64,000 nucleotides of DNA from Triticum aestivum (GCF_018294505.1 NC_057802.1:551718202-551782201), one strand, 5' to 3'; positions 44,239 to 55,261 are shown, numbered from the stretch's first letter. Program-made: numbers and translations. The notes: generated from the sequence alone by a model not told the origin.

Positions 44239-46131
44239 CTACCTCAAGCACATTGAGCGACAGCAACAGCTTGCAAGGAGATGCCGGGCATCCCTCGATG
44301 ACACATGGCCGGTCATGAGCTGCTGAATGAAACATCTCATGGTCAGAAGTGCGTCCCTGCCAATGCCAGCTTCTGGCATCTCCTCCGCATGCTCAATCCC
44401 AAGTCGTCTTGCGATCTGCCGCAGGTCCATGGAACCACCCCTCGGCACTAGAAGTCCCAGGTCGTGCATTGCGGGAAACATGACGCGTCGGCTCGTCAGA
44501 TAGTCATGGAATGCAAAGGGGATCATGTACCCGGAGCTGCAGCTCACAATGTCATAAATCAAGGCCACGGACTCTGCTCCGATGAAGCTAACCCACTGGA
44601 GGCTCTGGTTTCTCAGCATCCCTTGATCGATCATCATCCTCGCAAACTGCTCCGGCTGAATGAGCTCTCCGCCTGACAAGCAAAGGTGGACCAGGAAACA
44701 GGTCGCACTTGCCACTTGGCCTTCCATGGTTGCAAACACCAGCGCAATGTCGTACGTCCTTCTCTCGCCGAGCCGCCGCTGCATGCCATCATAGCAGAGC
44801 TGCGCGTCCGGGCTGAATCCGCCGGGCCGAAGCGGTGGAACACATGACACTTTGAGAGAAATCAACGTGAAGTTGCTCTGGATGATCGCGCCGACTTGTC
44901 CGGCAACGTCCTGGAAGTTGTGTGCCCGGACGTGCAGCACCCTGATGGAGAGATCCCCTGCTGGGCACGCTGTGAAGACAGACACCTCGCTCTGATACAG
45001 ACCGCAGAGCACCCTGTTGTGTCTTCTCACCACCTCGTCACCCCCGAGCAAGCAGCGGACTGCGAAATAGCAGCGCATGGTGAGCACGGCATCCGAGCCG
45101 GCGTGGTGACTAGCTCCAGTTCGGGAGACGCCCAACATCCCGGCAAGATCATCTAACTTGCCTTGAAAGGATGGTTGCCAAATTAGCGCAAGAACACGGA
45201 CGTCGATTCTAGCCGGGAAGCTGGCACTGAAGTCTAGAAGATACTGTAGCCGGCCCTGCGGCATTGGCACACCCAGCTGATACATTAGCAGTGCTGCGTC
45301 GTAGTCGCCCTGGTAGGTGAGGAGGGTCACCGCTGGTCTTCTGAATACCGTGCCTAGCTGAGAGAACCATCCGGCCAAGTCGCCCGGTGGTATGCCATCC
45401 ACCCTGTGCCGATCCAAGTCATGCCCACAGTCCTTCAGATATTGGAGCGTGTCCCTGTTATAGTTGTGCGCAGTTGAATCAAAGTAAATGTTGAATTCCC
45501 AGACTCTAATCTGATTGCTGCTGAGTTCCGGAAAACATAGGGCAATGCCAACTTGCACCAGGTGTGCCGTGCCGGCCAGCACCCTGACCCGATTATACCA
45601 GTCTTCGCCAGTTCGCGGCCTACCACGGGTGGTGGCTGCCCTCGTCGCAAACTCAGTGTCGATGGCCACTATGATCTGCACACGGAAATCCATCAGATTG
45701 TTGAGCGTCTCAATCTGCCCTTCCCAATTGTGCCGCCATACTTCTTGCAAATCCGTGACCAAACCAGACCCCGGCAGTGCGCCTCCGGTGGTGGCGGCTC
45801 CCTGATCGCTCGCCTCGCCGGCGACCTCGACGCTGCCCTTCTTCCCTTCCTCTGCCTCGCGCGACGGAAACTGGCCGTCAACCGCCGCCGCGACCTCGAC
45901 GCTGCCCTTCTTCCCTTCCTCTGCCTCGCGCGACGGAAACTGGCCGTCAACCGCCGCCGCGACCTCGACGCTGCACTTCTTCCCTTCCTCTGCCTCGCGC
46001 GACGGAAACTGGGCGTCAACCGCCGCCGCGACCTCGCCGGCGACCGAAGCAACCGCTTCGACCTTGTGCTTCTTGGCTTCGTTCTTGTCTTTCTTGGCAG
46101 AGCTCGCCTCGAGGAAGCTCGCCTCGCCCAT
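44239..46131 (-). CDS. CAF1-type deadenylase with a second, degenerate CAF1 domain
   Basis: A single exon of 630 codons from the ATG at 46131. The frame extends upstream only to a GTG at 46203, so 46131 is preferred. Residues 1-30 are Lys/Glu-rich. Residues about 32-102 hold three tandem 23-residue repeats (AAAVDGQFPSREAEEGKKGS). The first CAF1 domain, about 128-360, has VWRHNWEGQI, IVAIDTEF (Asp158, Glu160), TYQGDYDAALL (Asp278) and SHHAGSDAVLT (Asp347), so the DEDD residues of this poly(A) ribonuclease are present. CAF1 is the deadenylase of the CCR4-NOT complex. Residues 394-602 repeat the same fold plan: LSIRVLHVRAHNFQDV matches the domain start, MDLRQIARRLGIEHAEE matches LDDLAGMLGVSRTGA, and GRDALLTMRCF matches GSDAVLTMRCY. 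The exo I Asp-x-Glu and the middle Asp are lost there. This looks like a duplication within the gene that left one active and one dead domain. Confidence 0.85.
   Translation of the reverse strand: MGEASFLEASSAKKDKNEAKKHKVEAVASVAGEVAAAVDAQFPSREAEEGKKCSVEVAAAVDGQFPSREAEEGKKGSVEVAAAVDGQFPSREAEEGKKGSVEVAGEASDQGAATTGGALPGSGLVTDLQEVWRHNWEGQIETLNNLMDFRVQIIVAIDTEFATRAATTRGRPRTGEDWYNRVRVLAGTAHLVQVGIALCFPELSSNQIRVWEFNIYFDSTAHNYNRDTLQYLKDCGHDLDRHRVDGIPPGDLAGWFSQLGTVFRRPAVTLLTYQGDYDAALLMYQLGVPMPQGRLQYLLDFSASFPARIDVRVLALIWQPSFQGKLDDLAGMLGVSRTGASHHAGSDAVLTMRCYFAVRCLLGGDEVVRRHNRVLCGLYQSEVSVFTACPAGDLSIRVLHVRAHNFQDVAGQVGAIIQSNFTLISLKVSCVPPLRPGGFSPDAQLCYDGMQRRLGERRTYDIALVFATMEGQVASATCFLVHLCLSGGELIQPEQFARMMIDQGMLRNQSLQWVSFIGAESVALIYDIVSCSSGYMIPFAFHDYLTSRRVMFPAMHDLGLLVPRGGSMDLRQIARRLGIEHAEEMPEAGIGRDALLTMRCFIQQLMTGHVSSRDARHLLASCCCRSMCLR
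45821..46027. repeat. Coding minisatellite, three 69-bp units
   Basis: Units start at 45821, 45890 and 45959, nearly identical, inside the CAF1 gene. Each unit encodes 23 residues, so length changes keep the frame. One base differs in the last unit (CTGCACTT for CTGCCCTT, giving Cys for Gly in the protein). Confidence 0.93.
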
Positions 46132-46407
46132 TGCGTGTACGTCGGCGAACGCTGCTTCGATGACGGCGCGCACGACAACGCCCCCGCCCGTGACGGACAC
46201 CACGGCTCCTCGACGGTTACGGCCGGCCGGCTCGCAGCAATCGCCGGTCGCTCGAAGTTGGGTTGGTTGGTTATACTAGCCGTGGCAAGGGCTACCCGGC
46301 TATAAATACATCGGGAGCCTGATGCATTGTTATGTAGAACTGTATTTTCTTTTCCTTTTCTTTTTACAATATGTGTAGAGGTGCAACCAGTAAGCTCGCA
46401 TCAAGTA
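46132..46407. promoter_or_regulatory. 5' flank of the CAF1 gene
   Basis: GC-rich leader next to the start codon. A TATAAATA lies at about 46302-46309 but reads on the plus strand, away from the CAF1 gene, so it is not a normal TATA box for it. No other motif is firm. Confidence 0.3.
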
Positions 46408-46511
46408 CTCCCTGGGGTTCCATATTAGTTATCACTTAAGCGAATGTTTCTAGCACTAAAATATGTCTAGATATATCAATTTCAAGAACAACTAATATGA
46501 AACGAACGGAG
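46408..46511. mobile_element. Degraded Stowaway MITE
   Basis: CTCCCTGGGGTTCCATATTAGTT at the left, inverted copy AACTAATATGAAACGAACGGAG at the right, with the centre AAAATATGTCTAGATATATC. TA precedes the left end. The right TA is lost. Confidence 0.75.
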
Positions 46512-46546
46512 TCATTAGCAAAGCTTTTCGCAAAGGGTGTGGCTAA

Positions 46547-49124
46547 GAGCAACTCCAACGCGCCGACTCAAACGGACGGCGGATTCGTCCGCTTTTTGTC
46601 CGTTTGAGTCGGCCGCCCGCTCGGTGTCCGCCCTTCTTTAAGATTTGGGTCGGCAGTGCGGCCAACGGCGACGACCCATTTCATGTTCGCACGCAAATTT
46701 CGGAAAAGGTCCACGACTATAGATCATGCCAGCGGCCATGTCGTCGCCCGAAGTTCATGCCGGCATCATGCCAGCGCCGTCATACAATGCCAGCTACGAA
46801 AAACAGCACGCAGTTCAGCTGGCGCACTTGCCAGCGGCCGGCACACATGCCAGCACACAAAAAAGGGGCAGGAGAGTTCGACCACGCCATCGCGGCCGTG
46901 GTGAAGCCGGCACACTTGCCGGCATACGAAAAAGGATGGCGCTCGCCGTCATAGATCACTCGTTGTCAAACCTGAGCATCTCGGCCTGCATCTTCTCGAA
47001 CCACGGCCTCTTCCTTGGCGACACGGTGTTGAGATCCACCTTCATGATCTCCACCCCCGTCATCATGCCCGCGAGAGACACTTCTTTCGCCTTGGTCTTG
47101 GCGTTGGCGGCCTTGATCTCTAGCATCTTGGCTTGCTTCTCCGCCTCCATGTCAAGCCTCATTCTTTGGATCTCCATGAAGGAGTTCATTTGTTCTTCTT
47201 TGTATTGCCGGCGCTCCTCCTCCCTCGAGTCCTTCTTGGTCAACATGCCCTCTACGCTTGCGATCAAGGCGTTTGACGCCGCATCCCGCTTGTCCTTCTT
47301 CTTGGAGTTGGTCTTCCCTCGTGGTCATGGCTTCTCGCCTTCTTCCTCCTCCACGGCCTTCTTCCCCCCATGTGACTTGAGGGCGGCAATATTGCGCCTT
47401 GAACTTCTCATCATCTTTGATGACCCTCCAACAATGGGAGAGGTTGAAACACTTGCCATCATGTTGGACCTTGAATGCCTCCAAAGCTTGGAATGCCTAC
47501 AAATGAATTGCATGCAAGCATATTGGCAAATGGATATGGAAATGGACATGCAAGTATAAACAGAATGACACAAAAGAGGGCCACTTGCTAGCATACCATG
47601 CCTTGCATGCCGATGCCGCTCACGGGGCATGCCTTGATGCTCTCAAGAGTGGCACAAAACTTGTTGCACTCTTGTTGGATCACCTTCCAACGATTCAAAA
47701 TGGACACCCATCCGCGCGTGCTTTGCATTTGGTACGGCGGAAACTTCTTGCGCTCTTGGAACTCACGATGGACACGAGTCCAAAAGGTTGATGCCTTTTG
47801 TTCGGCGCCGGTCTTGGGGTCTTGCCCAATGTCCCTCCAACACTCACAAAGGAGCTTGTCCTCGGCCACCGTGTATGCCTTGGTCCGCCTACTCTTGCAC
47901 TTCATCTTCCCCCCAGCGGCTTGGTTGGCGAGGTCGTCCTCGAACAAAGGCTCCCCTTCGATCACAAACCCATCCTCTTCATCTTGGCCGTAGTCCTCTA
48001 GAAACTCGTGGTCAAGTGGGAAGCCGTCCAGGTCCAGGTCGACCTGATCATGCATGAAGGCCACCTGATCTTGATCAAAGGTGGATGGGGTGAATAGCCC
48101 TCGGCTGTCCTGGCTTTGTGTCTCTTTGGGATCGTAGCCGGCCCCGGCGGCACCGCCAGCGGCCGCCGCACCACCCTCGAAGATGTTGTTTTGCATGTAA
48201 TCGTCATCACCGGAGGCCGGCATTCCGTCGAACAGGTTGCGTGTGCCCGACAACACGTCGGCTGGCATGTGCCACGCGCGTTTCCTCGCGCCTCCGGATG
48301 ATGAGCCATCAACCATCAGTGTGGCGTTGAGGTCGATAGGCGCGGGCGTGGGCGTCGAAGGTGCCACCACGCTCACCTCGTGTGAGCACTCCCCGGAGAA
48401 TCGGGAGGCCTACGGGTAGACGTGGAAGCCGGGCGTCGGGGTGCAAGCCGACGCGCGGGGCGAGTCGGGCAGCACCTTCAAGGAAAGGCGGATGAGCCGG
48501 TGCTGGCCGCGGCCACAGCGGCGTTGACGAGGCCGTGCTGGCCAGGGTTTAACCCTAGGTACATCAGCGCCTCCCTCGTTGCCGCCGCGACGCGGGCGTT
48601 GGTGGCCTCCTGCTGCGCGGCGGCGGCGATGGCTTCCTCCCTTGCGTCCGCCGCGTGCCTCCAGCCCTTTCTCTTTGCCGACTCCCTTGCCCGCTCGTCG
48701 GCCGTCAGCTTCTTCTTCGGCTTGGGCGCGGCGGCGGTATTACGGGGGGCGCGAGGCTTCCCTTTGCCGGAGGGGGCGGCTGTGATGCCGGACAAGGCAA
48801 GGCCCGCGGCGGCATCGAGGTCGGCGTCCATGGCGAGCGGCGGGAGCGCGCGCGGGCGGGAGGGTTTTGGGGGAAAATGGAGGGAAATGGTGGATGGTGC
48901 TACCGACCAGCGAGCCAGGGGGGAGGAGTAGGCGGGCGCGCGCGCATCCGTCTCATGTCCGCACCGACGCAAATTCGGCTAAAAAATGGGCCGGGAATGG
49001 GTCGGCAGGCGGACGTAAAGCGGACGCGCATTCGTTTGGGTTGGCGCGTTGGGCCGACTTTTCTGTCCGCGCCGACCCAAAGGGACGCGCGTGGACGAAA
49101 TGGGTCGCCGCGTTGGAGTTGCTC
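46547..49124. mobile_element. Non-autonomous PIF/Harbinger element, 2.58 kb
   Basis: Terminal inverted repeats GAGCAACTCCAACGCG at both ends (left at 46547; right, inverted, ending at 49124) with TAA target duplications at 46544-46546 and 49125-49127. The 3-bp TAA/TTA duplication and the terminus are typical of PIF/Harbinger. Only the Myb-like ORF is present, broken; no DDE transposase is seen, so it would need a helper. GTCCG-rich words at both ends are the usual subterminal sequence. Confidence 0.92.
46956..48831 (-). pseudogene. PIF/Harbinger Myb-like (trihelix/NAM-associated) ORF, broken
   Basis: The N-terminus starts at the ATG at 48831 (MDADLDAAAGLALSGI, then PKPKKKLTADERARESAKRK). The central part, 48376-47590, includes PIDLNAT, an acidic segment, and the SANT/Myb-like KAYTVAEDKLLCECWRDIG, FWTRVHREFQERKKFPPYQ and CNKFCATLESI. 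After an intron (donor near 47598, acceptor near 47503) come CFNLSHCWRVIKDDEKFKAQ and, in another frame, KTNSKKKDKRDAASNALIAS and SPRKRPWFEKMQAEMLRFD. Breaks: a TGA near 48480, a one-base frameshift near 47395, and an in-frame TGA where relatives have Arg (near 47330). In active families this protein binds the ends and helps the transposase; here it cannot be made whole. Confidence 0.8.
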
Positions 49125-49127
49125 TAA

Positions 49128-50390
49128 GTCTCAATCGACTGAGATTTAACCAAGTCTCGGTTAAGTGACATACCATGTAAGAAAGAAAGAAGAAAACCCC
49201 AAAAGAAAATCTTGCGACCAAGACATAGCCAAGTCTCAGTTGACTTAGGATTAGCAAGACTGTTTCGCAAAGGTAAATGTTTCTGGCCGGGCGACCGGCG
49301 CGTGCCCAACGATTTGGCGAGATCGCACGCTTACCCCTTGCCGATCCACCATGGTCGAACGCCACTTTTGTGCCTCCTCTAGCCAGCCTCCCCGCCTTCC
49401 TCTCTCCGGCGGACCTGCCCACCGGCCTCTGCCTACAACCTCTTCTCCCACAACTTCTTGCTTCCACAACGCACCTTTTTCTTCCCCCTAGCGATGCACG
49501 CCATGGCTTATGCTTCAAGCTGTCGCAAGGCTGTTGTTCACACGCGACACAGGCAGGGACGGTGTGCTTCAAGAGCCGCACAACACGATGATGGTCTACA
49601 ACCGGCGCCTGATGAAGCTGCATCCGGCACAATGACAAGCTACAACCGGTGCCCGACGGAGTTGCCAACGGCATGATGGCGAGCTGCAACCGTGACGCCA
49701 AGATGCTGGAACCACCATGGCTTGATGCCGGAACCGTGAATGACGGTTGTTGCGACCCACAAGCACAAACGGGCTACATATTTTTTTCATGGAATTGGCT
49801 TCCACTGGAGCTGCAACCGACATTTCGTTTTGCTGGAGTAATCAGCGGCGAAGCTGCAAACCGCAAATATTTTTTTGCTGGGACCGGCTACATGAGAGCT
49901 GCAACCGGCGATTTTCTTTTCTTCTAGAACTGGCTTCCACCGAAGCTGCAAACCGGCATTGTTTTTTGCTGGAATTGTCGTAGGCGAAGCTGCACAGAGC
50001 TGCAACTCCTGCATCAGAGCTGCAACCATTGTGGGCAGAAGTTGCAGCCCACCTGCAACCATGCTACAACCGTCAAAGGTGTGCTACAACCTGCTGGTGC
50101 TGCAGCGAGCGTGTGTGGTGGGATGACGGAGCTGCAACCAGTGACTTGTGTTGGAACCACGCTTTGCATATGTCATGGCAACCACAACGAGTCAGGGAGG
50201 AGGAAACTGGGAGAGGAGGGGCCACCCTGCTGCTAGCGCTGTCCCGACCCAGAGCAAAGCCGCCTCCCCCTTCGCCACGGTGCATCGTCTCGTCCTCGCC
50301 CTTCTTCTCTGCCGCCGCCGCTAGCCGTACTCCACGGAGCTCCTCCTTCCAACGACGTCCTTGGCCTGACAAGAATTGACAATTGTTTCT
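49128..50390. mobile_element. CTGCAAC-rich transposon-like repeat
   Basis: Words such as AGCTGCAACCGGC, GAAGCTGCAAACCG and TTTTTTGCTGGAA recur about 15 times between 49660 and 50110 in loose tandem. The left part (49128-49260) has TCTCAATCGACTGAGA and AAGTCTCAGTTGACTTAGG, which resemble Mutator-type termini seen in Triticeae. No transposase. Low-complexity frames read as Ala/Cys/Asn-rich and are not proteins. Confidence 0.45.
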
Positions 50391-51190
50391 TCAGTGGTCA
50401 GGCTGCATGGGATTCGATGCCCTGTTTCTTCAGAATTTAGTCTTGCTGACCGTGGACATTGTGGATGACAAGGAAGACGAAGAGGAAGGCAGAAGAGGAC
50501 TACAGGAGGACTGAGCTGGAGTTGTCATATACAGTACTGTGAATGATCTAAGCTGGGAGAGAAGAAAAGGAAGAACAAGGCCACTTCATTTCTCGCGAGG
50601 TTTACAGTAGCAGCATGTGTTTCTTTTACTGAACTATGTTGTATCTTTTCACTACTCTTTGAAATACAAAGCTAGTGATGTTTATCATAGACTATGGTGG
50701 CTTGTACTTCCATCATATCTCCCAAACTTAATGTAGCCAGACAAATTGATAGGTCAACTATAGTGGGGGAAAAAACAAGGGATGGTATGCAGTCAACTTA
50801 ACAATATCTGTATCATCCTCCTGCCAATCTAAAGTTTTAGCAGAGAATATAATATAGTTCCCTAGTTCTGAAAGGTCCATGAGTTTGACACTTGTACAAA
50901 TCATGATGTCAAATCCACAACAAATTTTGAGGCAAAGATTAGCAAGACATGAAGACGAGCAGAGTAACCCAAGTTACCAACACACCTATTACAACAAACT
51001 GTCTTCTTCTATTACTAGTACATTCCATTCAGTTATTACAGAAGAACTACAGAACTGGAATGCAGATATGCAATATTCAGAGGTATTCCCCCGATGAAAA
51101 TAAATCCCATCATTGCCCGCCCAGGAATTACAATCAAGCTTCCTTCCTTTTGGGAATAACAAAAATAACTGAACCATTTCGGCTCTCACA
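50390..51190. other. Intergenic, nothing recognised
   Basis: AT-rich DNA. A short acidic frame near 50450-50515 has no recognised domain. Confidence 0.35.
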
Positions 51191-51192
51191 TA

Positions 51193-51295
51193 CTCCCTCC
51201 GTTCGGAATTACTTGTCTCGGAAATGGATATATCTAGAACTAAAATACGTCTAGATACATCCATTTCTGCGACAAGTAATTCCGAACGGAGGGAG
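51193..51295. mobile_element. Stowaway MITE, 103 bp
   Basis: CTCCCTCCGTTCGGAATTAC at the left and its inverted copy ending AATTCCGAACGGAGGGAG at the right, TA on both sides (51191-51192 and 51296-51297). On the minus strand it begins directly after the codons of a WD40 relic (DDCK). Confidence 0.94.
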
Positions 51296-51802
51296 TACCT
51301 TGCAATCATCACCACCAGATACAAGCATCGAGGGCTCTGTACGTGAAAAATCAACACTCATGCTCTTCGTACTCCCATCATACACTGTCAAAAGCAATAA
51401 ACAGATACCATAATTTTTAGTGAACTGCACAGAATTTCGCAAAATAAACTGTATAACAGAGCAAGGTCATTTGACGAGTTTGAACATACCTAGCAGTACC
51501 TATGCCTTCACTGCTTGCGACAACATTTTTCGAGTACTTGTTCCAGCAAGGCAGCTGAGTACAGATCTAGTAGCCATTTCAACAACTGGACAGTGGACAT
51601 CTGATGGCGCGCTCATTAACGACCTAAGAAGTAGGACAAGTCAAATTTGAGTAACTGCAAATCCTTTTTACAGGCTGATGGCGAACAGAAGTACACTGGA
51701 AAAGTTTGCTTACTGTAGAAAGTTCAGAGACTTACGCTTCGAAACTCCAGCAGTAGTGAATAGCTCATCATCACGATCAGATTCGATACTACATTTACGG
51801 AA
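51296..51802 (-). pseudogene. Relic of a COP1/SPA WD40 repeat gene
   Basis: Three exon-like pieces on the minus strand in the order of the COP1/SPA C-terminal WD40 propeller. Near 51800-51737: SIESDRDDELFTTAGVSK, with a GTAAGT donor at the family's usual place. Near 51625-51490: SDVHCPVVEMATRS, then with frame shifts WNKYSKNVVASSEG. Near 51390-51296: MSVDFSRTEPSMLVSGGDDC. COP1/SPA proteins form the ubiquitin ligase that represses light responses. Introns remain between the pieces, so it arose by DNA duplication or capture, not by retroposition. Several frameshifts and missing blades show it is dead. The N-terminal part was not found nearby. Confidence 0.72.
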
Positions 51803-52014
51803 TACGTATACTGTCTTCTTTTTTCATGTAAAGCAGGTGAATACATAACATGAAGAACTAAAACGTAAACAAATGCAGTCACTTGTGCACCCTCAAGCCA
51901 GACACATCAAATGATGTCAGCAACAGATTTTTTCTTATCATGATGGCTCGGGAGGGCATTTCACTGGCTCATCATAGTTGGCAGACTACACTGAAACATG
52001 ATCCCTCTTTAAAA

Positions 52015-52640
52015 CTAGTTATGAAACCTTTCGAACCTGCCATTTAAGAAAAGGTAACCATTTTTCAGAACATCGACTTGAAACTGAAGCTCCAGCAAGC
52101 GCACAGAGAATGAACATATGTTTTCTTTTCGATGTGATCCAGCAGCGTGCCAGATGTTACCGCTAAGATCTGAGCACCACCAGGGCAATAGCCAACAAGC
52201 TTGACAAGGAGGATGCGGCCTACTGTTTGGCTCGTGGTCATTTTGGTCATGGATGCGTCGTCGTCCACCGGGAGGGCGCCCAGCGCCCAGCTCTCGTCGG
52301 GGACTGCCATGCGCGTTGCCTGTAATACAGGAGCGACGGTGAGGGGTCGGGTGGGGTGGGGGAGGGGGGAGGGAATAAAGGGGAGTGTCCTGGGGTCGGC
52401 GAGCAGGAGGAGGGCAAGGCGCGGAGCGGCGGAGGTGCGGTGCGGAGTCGGGGCGCCGCTGGCAGTAGAAGATGGATGGATGGAGCAGCGGGGAGCACGG
52501 GCGCGCCGGGGCTCGCCGGATTGGTCGTGGCAAGGCGGGGCAGGGAAGGGGGTGAGGGCGGTGGGAGGTGGCAGGTGGCTGGGACAGGACTGAGGAAGCC
52601 GAAGTGAGAGCTCTTTTCTTCCTTTTTTTTTTCCTCATCC
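52015..52640 (-). CDS. Small unknown gene upstream of the WD40 relic
   Basis: A GC-rich leader on the minus strand (about 52640-52330) ends with CCTGTATTACAG, a good acceptor, just before the ATG at 52310. The frame from there encodes 81 residues: MAVPDESWALGALPVDDD, MTKMTTSQTVGRILLVKLVG and GTLLDHIEKKTYVHSL. No known domain. An overlapping frame on the same strand (52638-52015) is longer but starts in the leader and is Pro/Ser-rich. Whether it was once joined to the WD40 relic 200 bp downstream cannot be told. Confidence 0.4.
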
Positions 52641-52644
52641 CAAC

Positions 52645-54570
52645 TGCTAATTTGCGGGAGCCACAAATTTTAATTTTTTGTTTGCGTTGGATAAGGACTC
52701 TAGCACAAACGAAAAGAAAATTTGAGCAGAAAGAGCAGAGATTAGGAGGAATAGAAATTAGTGGTTTCGACTAAGAATAGTCCTCTTCATGGGTCCGTCC
52801 CCCCCCCCCCCCCCTTCCCTCGCGCGTCACTCTCGTATGAGACGCGGAGGAAGCACTAGGCGCCACGGGGCGTCTCCCCCCCCCCACCCACCCCCTTCCC
52901 TGCCGCCGCCAGAGTGCGCGACCGATCGGAGTCTAACCGGCGCCGACGGGGCTTCCTGCCTCCTTGCGTGGGATCCGACTCGGGTCGGGTTCATGGGTTG
53001 CGGCACCACGATTTGGTGGGTTGTGGCGGCGCAACAAGGGTCCCTCCCGAGGTTGACAACTGGTGGCTTTAGTGGTGCGACTGGCCTATGGGCGGTGGGG
53101 TGTGCGGGCGGTGGCTGTGGCGGCGACCTAGGCTCCGCCCAGATCTGAGATCTGGTGGCGGCTCGCGGCGGGAGCCGGCGACTTCTGCTATGCCTTGGGC
53201 GACAATGGCTAGCGGCAACGGTGGCCCGACGATGCTTGGTCATGGCAGCATGGTGGCCGATGACTGTTGGGTCTTCGCTTCTCTCTGCGGGCATGCAGGT
53301 CATGGGTTGACAACGAGATGTAGGACCTCGGTGGGTTATGGTGGGGCGTTAGCGCTTGTGTGGGGGCTAGGAGGTAGCCGCGGGACGCTGCTAAGGATGC
53401 TCGGCGACCGGAGGTGCCGGTTCTTGGGCAGCTCCCCGTTGACATTTGGAGGGGTCATATCTCATGGAGCGCTAACTGTTGCTCCCTCCGGAGGTGCTGT
53501 CAACGCAAGCCCGGGTGTAGGGGTGGGGCATTCCCTCGCTTGCCCAGGACAAAAAATTCCCCACATGCGATCCAGTGCTTGCTTGTTGGCCAGCCGTGGC
53601 GGCGGTGCTACCCCCCTCTGATCGATCAAGTGGTGGGACACTGAGGATAGGTGGGGAGGCGTCTGCCTCCCCTCCGGTCCATGGAGTTCATGTGTTTTGG
53701 CATCAATGAGAGGTTCAAAGTGAGATGCTGGGGTGGCGGTCCTAGGTGGTGGGCTACTCGGTTGGCTCTCTGGCAGGTCTCTGGGTGGCGGTGGTGGTTG
53801 TGTTTGTTGGTCGTGTGGGAAATGAGATGTGTCGCGGTGGGTGGCGCTAGAGGTCTCGACTTCGTCGTGGAAGCTGACTGTGCTGCTGCTTTTTTTTGCA
53901 GGTGACTGTGATGCTGCTTGATGGCACGAGGAAGCAACCGAGCGAAAGCTCTATGATTGGCGACGATGCCCATGAAGGCCGCTCTCCTCTTGACGATATT
54001 GTTGCGGTTTCGCTTCCCCTATGATGGTTCCAGGTGAGGACTTTTGTCCAATCCATCGGATGCGACAATGGTGACGCTTTGCGCCGTGCCTCCGTGGAAC
54101 TTAGGTGTCATCTGTCTTGGTGTGGTGTAGTCTTTAGGTCCTCATATTTTCACTTGGCGGCTTCGTCGTTCCAATGTATGTTGTCCTTTTTCTATATTCT
54201 GCTTCTTTGAGGGCGTTCTCACCACCATGCATTGTTCGTCCTTGTACTTGTGGTTCATGCTTTAGCTATAAAGTGAAGTGGAAATCTTTTATGTGTATAA
54301 CCCTCTTCATGGTCCTCACAACTTAATATATCATGGACTTTCAGGTTGGTACCTTAGGGTTAGGAGGCACCTTATTGTTTCTGCCACTCTAGTTTTTGTA
54401 CATTTTCCTCATGGCACTCTTAAATTTTTCATTTCACCTTTGTCATTTTTAATCTTTGACAATATATCACAATTGTCACTCCACTCAATCTCTCTGAGTT
54501 GGCCGTTCCTTTTAGCGAGTTAACTAGAGAAAACCCTATCAATGTTTGTATAAATGACCTAAGTTACCCC
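52645..54570 (+). mobile_element. GC-rich retroposon-like segment
   Basis: A run of 16 C (52799-52814) is followed by GGTGG-rich sequence to about 54000 and a pyrimidine-rich end. The style (GGCGG/GGTGGC leader, then CTTTGAGGGCGTTC and GTTCATGCTTTAGCTATAAAGTG at 54210-54275) resembles 5' regions or tails of grass LINEs. No open reading frame with a recognised domain was found. The call is weak. Confidence 0.3.
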
Positions 54571-54579
54571 TACTGACTT

Positions 54580-55240
54580 GTGGTGCTACCTTGAAAGTGA
54601 CTTGCCCCACATATGGATCGATGCGACTGCTCTGAAGATAACCCGCAAAAAGTTAATAGAGCGAGGCATGTTAAAAACACAATCACTGCGACAATTCCAA
54701 ATTGCCCAAAGTAAAGCACAAACCCCCACACGGATATGACCCTTAAGCCTTTTGTTAATACCAACCAACTAGTTTCCAAACAAATATGTGATACTTGTTG
54801 GGGGTGGCAGATTATATCTAACATGAACCGTGTGTCAAATCAAAGCCCCAAAAGGGCATGAAATAAAATTTTATTAAATTGTTTCTTCCTGATCACAGAA
54901 ACAACACTTCTTACATCCATTCCAGTTTTGTTTAGCCAAATTATCTTTGGTGAGGATCACCACCCTATGAAAAAACCACATAAAAATTTATCTTTAAAGG
55001 AACTTTGATTTTCCAAACATGCTTTGTACAGAACACATGCCTCGTATTGATCAGATATGCATACATAGACTTGACAACAAACACCCTATTTGTATTTAGT
55101 CTCCATCTAAAAACGCTAGGCACATGAGATAGGTTGACCAACATCAACCTCTGAACTAAATGGAGCCACATCATCCATTTATCGCCTACAAGGCCCTTCT
55201 GAATTGGATGCTGAGAGGTGTCGAACCAAGAACCGATTGA
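54580..55240 (-). pseudogene. LINE ORF2 C-terminal relic (zinc-binding RVT domain)
   Basis: On the minus strand 55174-54965 reads RWRLNTNRVFVVKSMYAYLI and HVWKIKVPLKINFYV, and 54768-54586 reads HIRVGVCALLWAIWNC and INFLRVIFRAVASIHMWG. These are the typical words of the zf-RVT domain that follows the reverse transcriptase in plant L1-type LINEs. Stops and frameshifts interrupt it. No reverse transcriptase core remains in the window. Confidence 0.8.
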
Positions 55241-55261
55241 ACTGTATCATCTTTCTTAGGC

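Noticed and set aside
45553..46305. 250-codon plus-strand frame over the CAF1 gene start
   Set aside because: It lies opposite the CAF1 frame and is open only because of the GC-rich 69-bp repeat. It carries no domain, while the minus strand has clear CAF1 motifs.
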